A stretch of 15,129 bases of DNA from JAKITW01 sp041598875 (GTDB taxonomy: Bacteria > Desulfobacterota > Desulfobulbia > Desulfobulbales > BM004), in the NCBI GenBank assembly GCA_041598875.1, contig JBFHXP010000063.1:1-15129 (forward strand). The letters are read 5' to 3'. The notes below the pieces were generated by a model. That model was not told where the DNA came from. It did no database searches and saw only the letters and a list, made by a program, of their open reading frames with translations. The number at the start of each line of letters is the position of its first letter. Positions within the stretch are counted from its first letter, which is position 1. Shown here in pieces: positions 1 through 8,178 of the stretch. Both the position numbers and the translations under genes were made by a program.

Positions 1-654
1 GACACAGAGGTTGCACTTCTCAACCACACCGCGCATCCTGGTCGGAAAATCAGGGTTGAAATTCTTGCGGTCTATGAAATAGCGACCGGTTTTCTCATCT
101 TTACCGCGTGGGTCGCGCCAGTTGAAGCTTCTGGAGCCAAATGGACATGCGGCCATGCAGAACCGGCAGCCGATGCAGCGATGATAATCCATGGAAACAA
201 TACCGTCCGCCTGCTTGTATGTCGCCTTGGTGGGACAGGCGCGGACACAGGATGGATTATCGCAATGGTTGCACATCACGATAATTTTGTTGTTATGGAC
301 TTCCTCATTGCGAAATTCCTGGCTCTCATTGGGAAAGGCATTTTCATATCCGGTTTCCCATATCCACTTGATCTCATCCTTTTTATTCTGGAAGTCTGGA
401 ACATTGTGGGTCTGATGACAGGCGGTAATGGCCTTCTGGGCAAGGCCGGGATTCTCGGCAAAGGTCCGCTGATTGATAAGTATTCCCCAGCGAGTCCCCG
501 TGGGCGCCTCGGCGGCGTGTCCGCCGCCGCCTGCGGCAAGGGCGGATGCTGGTACCTCACCCTTGAGCAATGCTTCCAGGGCAGCTGGAGCGCCAATACC
601 TGCAATCGTGGAAATACCGGCGATCTTTAAAAAATTTCTTCTTTTGATATCCAT
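1..654 (-). CDS. dsrO: DsrO, periplasmic ferredoxin-like subunit of the DsrMKJOP complex (3' part missing)
   Basis: The window holds the first 218 codons; the gene continues past the left edge. The N-terminus, MDIKRRNFLKIAG, carries a twin-arginine (Tat) motif followed by a hydrophobic, alanine-rich stretch, so the protein should be exported folded with its clusters. Two ferredoxin-type cysteine clusters are visible, CNHCDNPSCVRACP and CIGCRFCMAACPFG, and the start of a third, CNLC, lies at the window edge. This is the arrangement of the DsrO/NrfC/HybA group. In sulfate reducers DsrO passes electrons between the triheme DsrJ and the quinone-interacting membrane subunit DsrP, which should be encoded next, outside the window. 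The ATG shares its A with the TAA stop of dsrJ (TAATG), indicating translational coupling. The call rests on both the cluster pattern and the position after dsrJ. Confidence 0.93.
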   Translation of the reverse strand, partial: MDIKRRNFLKIAGISTIAGIGAPAALEALLKGEVPASALAAGGGGHAAEAPTGTRWGILINQRTFAENPGLAQKAITACHQTHNVPDFQNKKDEIKWIWETGYENAFPNESQEFRNEEVHNNKIIVMCNHCDNPSCVRACPTKATYKQADGIVSMDYHRCIGCRFCMAACPFGSRSFNWRDPRGKDEKTGRYFIDRKNFNPDFPTRMRGVVEKCNLCV

Positions 655-1031
655 TAGAAATTCTCCTTAGGCGGGAAGTGGCAATCCCAACAATAAGGTT
701 TTACGGCTGTATACTCGTGGCATTGATCACAGAATTTCTTCTTGTCAGTATGACACTTCATGCATCCGAGCATCAGGCTTCTCTCGTACTTTTCACCGCC
801 AACCTCAACCATGTCTCTCTTGTCGTCGCGGAGGACCTCATCGCGCCACTCGTTGAGCAGCACCATGTGACTGCTCCGCATATAGCTGATATCCGCTACG
901 CACGCCTTCTTGCCTTCCGGTTTTTCCAGGTTCGGCAGTGGGCCGGCACTCCCGGTGTTGTACCAGATCGGGAAGGTCATCAGGGCTACGAAGATAACAA
1001 GCCCGGTGATAATTTTTCCTCTATCATACAT
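654..1031 (-). CDS. dsrJ: DsrJ, triheme cytochrome c of the DsrMKJOP complex
   Basis: This is a 125-residue protein with one N-terminal membrane anchor (about residues 8-24) and a short periplasmic domain. It has three CxxCH haem c sites: CMKCH at 90-94, CDQCH at 101-105 and CWDCH at 114-118. Cys44, in KKACVADISY, sits where the family has the conserved cysteine proposed as the distal ligand of an unusual His/Cys-ligated haem. The protein is placed on the periplasmic face, exchanging electrons with DsrO. I chose the ATG at 1031 because GGAGGG lies 8 nt upstream and the start falls 4 nt after the dsrK stop. A longer reading beginning at 1097 would overlap dsrK by about 60 nt and add a non-membrane leader. 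The uncleaved anchor agrees with the family. Confidence 0.95.
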   Translation of the reverse strand: MYDRGKIITGLVIFVALMTFPIWYNTGSAGPLPNLEKPEGKKACVADISYMRSSHMVLLNEWRDEVLRDDKRDMVEVGGEKYERSLMLGCMKCHTDKKKFCDQCHEYTAVKPYCWDCHFPPKENF

Positions 1032-1035
1032 TGTA

Positions 1036-2712
<1,677 letters not shown>

Positions 2713-2758
2713 TGTCTTTATTCCTTCTCAGCTGGTATTAGGCTTCCTGCTCAACTGT

Positions 2759-3790
2759 TTATTCAGATGCGGCGGCTTCCGGCTCCTCGGGAGCAGACTC
2801 CAACTCTTTATCCACCGGCAATCCAGCGTCGACCATGAACTCTCTGAACTCATCCTCGTAATCCGCATACGCATGCGGTTTGACACTCAAATTATTCCAG
2901 GGATTGATATGCCTGACAGCGCGGCTGTTGTTCGCCAGGTTGCGGGTGGGGCTCAGGAAAACCCCTCCGAGATGCATCAGCTTGCTGTAGGGAAAATAGG
3001 CCAGCAATACTGTGACAAGAAAGAGATGGGAAAAAAAGATCGGATGAATCTCACCGACGATGGTCGGCTGGAATGTTGTAAGACCCACGGTGAGTTGCTT
3101 GATGGTGACCACGTCCACCCGGATAAAGTAGCGCATCAGAATACCGGTGATGGCGATGCCGAAGATAAGGAAAAGCGGAAAATAATCAGCGGAAAAGGAG
3201 ATATACCGGACCTTGGCGACCACAACCCGGCGCAGAAAAAGAAAGGTCACCGCGCCGACAAAGATCAGGTCGCTGATATACAGTACCGGAACCCCAACCT
3301 GAAGGAGGCCGTCGCCAAACTCAAGGAGGTCAACAAAAAAGGGCATCGGGTTGGTAAACAGGCGCATATGGCGGAGCACGATGACCAGAAAGCAGTAGTG
3401 AAAGGCAAGGCCCGCAAGCCACAGCCACTTGCTCGACTCGTAGACCAGTTTCGGTCCCTTGTGCATCTCGGCCTTGGTGTTGCGGAAAAGCGACCGGAAG
3501 GCAAAAATCTCCAGCGCCATACGCCCGATCACCTCCAGGGTATTGGAAGGGCAATCAAGCTTATCCTGCTTGACCCAGGGCAGGGACTTTTCCTGGCCGC
3601 AGGTGGTTGGGATCCTGAAGGGAACCGGTGATTTGGCCCAGTCCACAACCTTGGCGACAAATCCTATGAGGAAAAGGAGAAAGGCCAGGTAGGGAAGGAC
3701 AACCCCGAAGAGATACTGCAGGGCGGTCACCTGCGCGCCCAGGTATGCAATCAACGCCAAGGCAAGTACTGCAAGGAGAGAATGCTTCAT
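2759..3790 (-). CDS. dsrM: DsrM, membrane cytochrome b subunit of the DsrMKJOP complex
   Basis: This 343-residue integral membrane protein resembles the NarI/HdrE haem b family. Hydrophobic segments are visible at about 4-20, 25-48, 124-144, 165-187, 203-222 and 250-268. Histidines H131 and H141 in the third segment, and H249, H255 and H273 around the last, are candidate haem b ligands. The C-terminus is a soluble acidic tail, rich in Glu and Ala after residue 325. DsrM anchors DsrK and exchanges electrons with menaquinone. It is the first dsr gene of the run. The ATG at 3790 is 26 nt after the stop of the RsbRD_N-like gene and has GAGG 9 nt upstream. The identification rests on the sequence and on the invariant DsrM-K-J-O order. 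Confidence 0.94.
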   Translation of the reverse strand: MKHSLLAVLALALIAYLGAQVTALQYLFGVVLPYLAFLLFLIGFVAKVVDWAKSPVPFRIPTTCGQEKSLPWVKQDKLDCPSNTLEVIGRMALEIFAFRSLFRNTKAEMHKGPKLVYESSKWLWLAGLAFHYCFLVIVLRHMRLFTNPMPFFVDLLEFGDGLLQVGVPVLYISDLIFVGAVTFLFLRRVVVAKVRYISFSADYFPLFLIFGIAITGILMRYFIRVDVVTIKQLTVGLTTFQPTIVGEIHPIFFSHLFLVTVLLAYFPYSKLMHLGGVFLSPTRNLANNSRAVRHINPWNNLSVKPHAYADYEDEFREFMVDAGLPVDKELESAPEEPEAAASE

Positions 3791-3816
3791 TTATCGTTAC
3801 CTCGCTTCAAGTTAAA

Positions 3817-4365
3817 CTAAGATAGGTTACTCTGTTCCGCCGCAGACTTCCCGCGCTCTCTCCGGAGCAGCGCGGAAGGGCAGATCGCGCCATCCGTCAA
3901 CGTATAATTACCGTTTGTCAGTTCATGCAGGCGAACCCGGAAAAGCCTTTCCCGACTGGCCATGTACAGATCAAATGCCATGAGGGCCAGACTGTCGACC
4001 CGTTCCTCAAACTGGAAATACCCCTCCATGCCCGCCGGATCAAGCTTTTCCCGGACCAGCGCCTCCCGGACTATCTGTTTCAAACCGAAAACAAAGGAGA
4101 CGGCGGCGGTGGGGGTAAATTCCTGAACCGCCCGAATCTTGATGATATCTTCCAGCGGCCCCGCGGCTCCGGAAAGATCCTCACCCTTGGCGAGCAACTT
4201 AAGAATGGCCTCCAGGCCGGAAGCCAGCGTAACGCCGACCGGATTGGCAAAACGATTCTGGTGGATATTAAGAAAGGCGGGCGACTCGTAGGTGGACAAC
4301 AACATCTTCACCCACTTCTTTTCCAGTCCTGCCCGCATTTCAAATAAAAAATCTTCGATCTTCAT
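3817..4365 (-). CDS. RsbRD_N-domain-like protein at the head of the dsrMKJOP operon
   Basis: This 182-residue soluble protein has no signal peptide, membrane segment or metal-binding motif. The sequence looks mostly helical. Its first 150 residues read like the RsbRD N-terminal domain, the sensor-like part of RsbT co-antagonists in the stressosome, with the pattern KKWVKMLLSTY, then FANPVG, then IIKIRAVQEFTPTAAV. No STAS domain follows, so it cannot be a complete RsbR-type protein. From memory, small proteins of this type precede dsrM in many sulfate reducers, which supports the call, but their role is not known to me. The next gene, dsrM, starts 26 nt downstream, so the two are very probably co-transcribed. 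The ATG lacks an obvious Shine-Dalgarno sequence. A regulatory or assembly role for the Dsr complex is inference only. Confidence 0.75.
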   Translation of the reverse strand: MKIEDFLFEMRAGLEKKWVKMLLSTYESPAFLNIHQNRFANPVGVTLASGLEAILKLLAKGEDLSGAAGPLEDIIKIRAVQEFTPTAAVSFVFGLKQIVREALVREKLDPAGMEGYFQFEERVDSLALMAFDLYMASRERLFRVRLHELTNGNYTLTDGAICPSALLRRERGKSAAEQSNLS

Positions 4366-4389
4366 AAAAGACGTTTCGTGCCAAGTGGA

Positions 4390-4418
4390 AGTATAGTGCG
4401 CAGCAAAATGATTGAATA
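4390..4418 (-). promoter_or_regulatory. Candidate sigma-70-type promoter of the RsbRD_N-dsrMKJOP operon
   Basis: On the minus strand a good -10 (TATACT, 4390-4395) lies 17 nt from a poor -35 (TATTCA, 4413-4418). The predicted transcript start would be about 18 nt upstream of the ATG at 4365. The weak -35 suggests activator dependence or a wrong call. An inverted repeat (4413-4426) covers the -35. Confidence 0.35.
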
Positions 4419-4426
4419 GTCATTCA
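4413..4426. promoter_or_regulatory. Short inverted repeat overlapping the candidate dsr -35, possible operator
   Basis: The sequence TGAAT, 4 nt, ATTCA is a perfect 5+5 inverted repeat upstream of the first gene of the dsr operon, exactly over the weak -35 hexamer. It could bind a dimeric regulator. A 5-bp arm in an AT-rich spacer also arises by chance, so this is a weak call. Confidence 0.3.
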
Positions 4427-4651
4427 TAATGATAAGCGATTTTCCTATCATGTATAAAAAGAATTTTCAACAAGAAAATAGTGCCCGGAAAAATGATACA
4501 CTGTCAGAAGTCAAAAAGCCCCAGGACAGGATTCCGCATCCAGCTGCTGTTTTGCGGCAACGCCGGACAGCGTTTCCCCCCGCCCCTCACCCATCTTCAC
4601 GGATGCCGGAAAAAATCCGGCAGCTGATTCGTGACCGGCGCCCCCGGCCGG

Positions 4652-5569
4652 CTATAGATGAAGCTCCATCCCCTCGCGGGCAAAAAAAATCTCCGGGCCG
4701 CCGTCTTCACCCGAACTGCAATAGACCGGAACCAGGGCATCAATCTGGTCATCGGAACGGAGCGGCTCATGATGAAAAAGCGCCATCTTCCTGACCTTGG
4801 CCCGCCTGGCCGCGGCACAGGCATGCTCAAACGTTGTGTGGCCCCAGTCCTGTTTCCCCTTCCGGTACTCAGCGTCGGTATACTGGGTATCATGGATGAG
4901 CAGGTCGGCGCCGGCGAAAAAATCCTCCACCATCCTGTTCTGCTCCAGGGCAACCAGTTCTCCCTCTGCGGCCATGGCCTCGTCATATGAAGGGTTTTCC
5001 GGGTCAGTGCAAAAGACATTGCGGAAGGGTTCGGTATCATACGCGGTGCAGAAGACCTTGCCCCTGTACTCGAAACGGTAACCGAGACAGAGCAGCGGAT
5101 GATTGAGATACTTGGTAATCAGCACGATGCCGTCACCAAGATCGAAACGGCCCTCCTTGAGGTGGATATACTCAATATCGGCAGCGAGATCGACCCCGCG
5201 CACCGGGAAATAGCTGTAGGTCATCTGGCCGCCGACCACGGTCGCAAGCCCCTCACCCTCCTGGGTCACCGGCCCGTAGACCTTGATCTTTGAACCCGGG
5301 ATGTAGACCGGGGTAAAAAAGGGAAAACCAAGAATATGGTCCCAGTGGGTGTGAGAGAGAAAGATCTCTGTATTGATCGGCCCCCGGGGCAGATCATGGG
5401 CCATCATGTAATTGCCCAGCTCCCGGATTCCCGACCCGGCATCAATGATAATCAGTCTTTCAATATCCTTGAAGCGTATCTCTATGCACGGGGTATTCCC
5501 GCCATACCGCACCGTTGCCGGCCCGGGACAGGGAATGGAGCCGCGAACTCCCCAGAATCGAATCTTCAC
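4652..5569 (-). CDS. Metallo-beta-lactamase-fold hydrolase
   Basis: This 305-residue cytoplasmic protein has the MBL-fold metal signature. SHTHWDH (H73, H75, D77, H78) is the HxHxDH motif. H157 is the next ligand candidate, D178 in YDTEP looks like the bridging aspartate, and H266 or H267 near the end completes the set. The opening MKIRFWGVRGSIP and RYGGNT is typical of the subgroup related to PhnP-like and cyclic-phosphate phosphodiesterases. The substrate cannot be read from the sequence; a nucleotide or cyclic-nucleotide phosphodiester is plausible. The start is GTG at 5569 with GAGGGG 6 nt upstream; an overlapping ATG one base away is out of frame and stops at once. It begins 3 nt after the HDOD gene ends, so the two are one transcription unit. 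Confidence 0.85.
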   Translation of the reverse strand: MKIRFWGVRGSIPCPGPATVRYGGNTPCIEIRFKDIERLIIIDAGSGIRELGNYMMAHDLPRGPINTEIFLSHTHWDHILGFPFFTPVYIPGSKIKVYGPVTQEGEGLATVVGGQMTYSYFPVRGVDLAADIEYIHLKEGRFDLGDGIVLITKYLNHPLLCLGYRFEYRGKVFCTAYDTEPFRNVFCTDPENPSYDEAMAAEGELVALEQNRMVEDFFAGADLLIHDTQYTDAEYRKGKQDWGHTTFEHACAAARRAKVRKMALFHHEPLRSDDQIDALVPVYCSSGEDGGPEIFFAREGMELHL

Positions 5570-5572
5570 ATC

Positions 5573-6466
5573 TCACCCCTCAGTGGAAATCTGTAAAAAG
5601 ATACGGGCCTTTTCCAACTCATTCTCTACCGTTTCCGCAAGATCATTCAGATCACTCCAGTCAAGCCCGGCCCGGCCGAGCACCTCGAATATCATCTCTT
5701 CATCGGGAAAACGGTCGCCGGCCGAACCGATATCATAGACATTGGCATAGATATTAGCCAGGGCGACAAGGGTCACCAGCTCCTGGTTCTCCTGGGAAAC
5801 CTGGTCCAGCTCATGATGGAGGCACAGGGTATCGGCGATCCTCCGGGAAAGCTCCCATTTATCGGCAATCATCCGGCCGACGACCCCGTGGTCATAAGCA
5901 AGGGCGTCGCGCTCGGCGGGAAACAGGGGGACGCACTCAGCCAGGATCTTCTCAAAGACCGCGCTGTAATCTTCGGAAAAACAGTTGGACAGGGGAATCT
6001 TGCCCAGGTCATGGAGCAGGCCGGCGACAAAGAATTCCTCGCGCAGGAGGGGGGAGATACCCTTCCGGACTGCCAGGGCCTTGGCCGTTACCCCGACACA
6101 GAGGGAGTGGGTCCAGAACTGGTCCATGGGAAGATACTTGAATGACTCGGTATTGCCGACATTGCCAAGAATGGCTGTGCTTAAGGCGAGATTTTTTACC
6201 GTATTAATCCCGAGCATGATAATAGCCCGGGCAAGGGTTGTAATCTGGTTGGGCAGGGAGTAATAGGCGGAGTTGATCAGCCGGAGGACCCGGCCGGTCA
6301 AGACAGGATCCAGGGAGATTATTCTGTTGAGGTCGTTGGGTGAGGTATCGGGACGGTCACAGACTTCCATAACCTTGGAAACGGTTGTGGACAGGCTGGG
6401 CATCCGGTCAAGATAGAGCTGGAGCCGTTTCTGTTTCTGTTCGCTGGTCAGTTGAGGATTCGCCAT
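5573..6466 (-). CDS. HDOD-domain protein (putative signal transduction)
   Basis: This 297-residue soluble protein is made of one HDOD domain spanning roughly residues 15-245. The opening RMPSLSTTVSKVMEV, then SLDPVLTGRVLRLINSAYY, is the classic HDOD start. Unlike many HDOD proteins it keeps HD-type residues: H120, H152-D153 in LLHDLGKIP, H193 and H217/H218. Metal binding and a phosphohydrolase activity are therefore possible. HDOD proteins usually act as output or scaffold modules in bacterial signalling; no receiver, GGDEF or EAL domain is attached here. The ATG at 6466 has only a poor ribosome site; AGGAG lies 16 nt upstream, better spaced for an in-frame CTG three codons earlier. It is first in a two-gene operon with the MBL-fold hydrolase. 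Confidence 0.88.
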   Translation of the reverse strand: MANPQLTSEQKQKRLQLYLDRMPSLSTTVSKVMEVCDRPDTSPNDLNRIISLDPVLTGRVLRLINSAYYSLPNQITTLARAIIMLGINTVKNLALSTAILGNVGNTESFKYLPMDQFWTHSLCVGVTAKALAVRKGISPLLREEFFVAGLLHDLGKIPLSNCFSEDYSAVFEKILAECVPLFPAERDALAYDHGVVGRMIADKWELSRRIADTLCLHHELDQVSQENQELVTLVALANIYANVYDIGSAGDRFPDEEMIFEVLGRAGLDWSDLNDLAETVENELEKARIFLQISTEG

Positions 6467-6516
6467 CTTCTTCAGCCGTAATCTCCTGATGCCTCACTAA
6501 GGTTAATGATACGGGG

Positions 6517-6545
6517 ATAATAGCTGAAGATCCGGCTCAGGTCAA
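6517..6545 (-). promoter_or_regulatory. Strong sigma-70-type promoter for the HDOD-MBL operon
   Basis: TTGACC (6540-6545), a 17-nt spacer and TATTAT (6517-6522) on the minus strand make a near-consensus promoter. The -35 overlaps the stop codon of the preceding hisA-like gene. The leader to the ATG at 6466 would be roughly 45 nt. Confidence 0.7.
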
Positions 6546-7354
6546 GAATGTGTACCATCAAATGAATTGCCGGAAGGCGGATCCATTGTCTGCCAGTTTT
6601 TATGCATGACCAGGGCCTCCTGGTAGGTAATGCCGTTGCCGCCGAAAATATCCAGACTGCTCCCCACCGTCACATCAATGCGGCCGCCGCCAATCTGCCG
6701 GATCAGCTCCATATCGGCACGATTGCGAACCCCGCCGGCATAGGTGGCTGGAATCGGGCACCACCGGCCCAGATCCTCGACCAGATCCTCGGCAATGCCG
6801 GCGCATTTTCCTTCCACATCAGCGGCATGGACTAGAAATTCGCTGCAGAAACCGGAAAAATAGTCAAGGGACCGGGCGGTGATTGGGACCTCGGTGAACT
6901 TCTGCCAGCGGTCGGTAACCACATAATAGACGCCCTCTCTTTTCCGGCAGCTGAGATCAAGCACCAGATTCTCGGCTCCCACGGCGGCACGCAACTCACG
7001 AAGACGGTCCTCATCGACCATCCCGTTTTTAAAGACATGGGAAGTGACAATCACCGCGCCGGCGCCCTGTTCAAGCCAGTATGCGGCATTGGCCGCGGAG
7101 ATGCCGCCGCCGATATGAAGGCCGCCGGGATAGGCGCCCAGGGCGGACCTGGCAGCCTCCTCGTTGCCCGGGCCGAGCATGATGACGTGGCCACCGGAAA
7201 GACCGTCGCGGCGATACAGTTCCGCAAACCAGGCGGCGGGACGGTCGGCAACGAAATTGGTTGTAAGCGATCCCGGGGACTCATCGCTCAGGGTAGAGCC
7301 AACGATCTGCTTGACAATGCCTTGATGGAGATCTATGCAGGGCCTGAACTTCAT
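6542..7354 (-). CDS. hisA: Eukaryotic-type (HIS6-like) ProFAR isomerase, HisA function
   Basis: This 270-residue TIM-barrel protein should isomerise ProFAR to PRFAR, the fourth step of histidine synthesis. Its sequence follows the yeast HIS6 pattern rather than bacterial HisA: CIDLHQGIVKQIVG at 6-19, GGHVIMLGPGNEEAA at 54-68, VIVTSHVF at 101-108, LDLSCRK at 132-138, HAADVEG at 176-182 and GSSLDIFGG at 231-239. The two catalytic aspartates expected of the family are D8 and D133. Phosphate-binding turns are GGG at 82-84, AGG at 206-208 and GSS at 231-233. The last 15 or so residues are a divergent tail. No other his gene is in the window, so it is an isolated locus. It follows the ATPase gene's terminator, so it needs its own promoter, which I could not identify. 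The fold and family are clear; whether it is the host's only HisA is unknown. Confidence 0.88.
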   Translation of the reverse strand: MKFRPCIDLHQGIVKQIVGSTLSDESPGSLTTNFVADRPAAWFAELYRRDGLSGGHVIMLGPGNEEAARSALGAYPGGLHIGGGISAANAAYWLEQGAGAVIVTSHVFKNGMVDEDRLRELRAAVGAENLVLDLSCRKREGVYYVVTDRWQKFTEVPITARSLDYFSGFCSEFLVHAADVEGKCAGIAEDLVEDLGRWCPIPATYAGGVRNRADMELIRQIGGGRIDVTVGSSLDIFGGNGITYQEALVMHKNWQTMDPPSGNSFDGTHS

Positions 7355-7408
7355 GTCGTCTTTACTGGGAGCTGATCCCGTGACAGGAAATCATTAAGAG
7401 TAAACCGC

Positions 7409-7440
7409 AAAAAAAAACCGGGAATCAGATTCCCGGTTTT
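7409..7440 (-). terminator. Rho-independent terminator after the EF-G/ATPase operon
   Basis: A perfect 12-bp hairpin (7414-7425 with 7429-7440, 3-nt loop) is followed on the minus strand by a run of nine T, part of it shared with the stem. It begins 4 nt after the ATPase stop codon. A short T run also follows on the plus strand, but no gene there needs it. Confidence 0.93.
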
Positions 7441-7443
7441 CCC

Positions 7444-8151
7444 CTACTTTCCTTCGGTAACGATCATTGTCGCGGTGTCCAGGGGGAGGACCCTTCCCGC
7501 GCCGGCACTGCCCACGTCATCCTTGATGATCCGCAGGTTGATCCCTCCGTCCTGAGGCTGGAGAAGGATGACTGTCTCAAAGAGATCTTCCATTTCGTGG
7601 CAGGGAGCCGGAACCCCGTTCTTGCTTGCCCGCTGGTCATCACGGTGGCTCAATGCGGTGAACCAGACATGAAGGTTCATGGCGGTCATCAGTTCCCGGA
7701 TATCCTCCAGGGCGGCGCGATCGGCACCGGCAAAATCAAGGCCATCGATCACCACGCAGTCGGGACGGAAGATATTCTGATAGACAAGGTCATTGAGACG
7801 CTCTTCAAGTTTCGGCCGGCTGAAGGCAGACTCCTTGAAGGTCATGATCATCCGGTTTTTCCGGATATCATCTCCGAGATCGGTCACGTTTTCCACGGAC
7901 TGACCCTTGATAATCTCATGAAAGAGATCATCATACCATACCTTGGCCTTGTCCAGACCCTCACCGATGCTTACGTGAAGCACCTTGTTGCCGCGAAAAA
8001 TCGCATCCAGGGCAATCTGCACCAGTACGGCGGTCTTTCCCAGACCGGCCCGGGAAATGACAACGCCCATGGAACAATCAGGGGAGTCCTTACCCGGGGC
8101 AGGACTCAGGATTCGCAGTGGATTATTTTTCACCAGATCCTTTTTCAACAT
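7444..8151 (-). CDS. RecA/DnaB-like P-loop ATPase of unknown function
   Basis: I do not recognise a named family for this 235-residue protein. It begins with a short leader, then a Walker A-like loop SRAGLGKT at 33-40, where serine replaces the usual first glycine. A Walker B-type strand follows at 132-136 (CVVID, with D136) and then GLDFAG. The order of elements (P-loop, LHVSIGEG strand, Walker B, WFTALSHR strand at 163-170) resembles a single RecA/DnaB-C/KaiC core, without helicase or DNA-binding extensions. It starts 27 nt after the EF-G stop with AAGGAG 7 nt before the ATG, and the operon terminator follows directly. It is therefore co-transcribed with EF-G. A link to translation is suggested only by that neighbourhood. 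Regulatory ATPase or protein-assembly factor are both possible. Confidence 0.8.
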   Translation of the reverse strand: MLKKDLVKNNPLRILSPAPGKDSPDCSMGVVISRAGLGKTAVLVQIALDAIFRGNKVLHVSIGEGLDKAKVWYDDLFHEIIKGQSVENVTDLGDDIRKNRMIMTFKESAFSRPKLEERLNDLVYQNIFRPDCVVIDGLDFAGADRAALEDIRELMTAMNLHVWFTALSHRDDQRASKNGVPAPCHEMEDLFETVILLQPQDGGINLRIIKDDVGSAGAGRVLPLDTATMIVTEGK

Positions 8152-8178
8152 AGTGCAACTCCTTAATTTTTATAGGGT

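Noticed and set aside
4605..4621. Hairpin GCCGGA/TCCGGC after the MBL gene as a terminator
   Set aside because: On the minus strand the T run lies in the loop and no T tract follows the stem, so it does not fit a Rho-independent terminator.
4429..4794. Plus-strand open frame upstream of and overlapping the MBL gene's 3' end
   Set aside because: The translation is low in complexity, it lacks a ribosome site, and its last third is antisense to the MBL gene.
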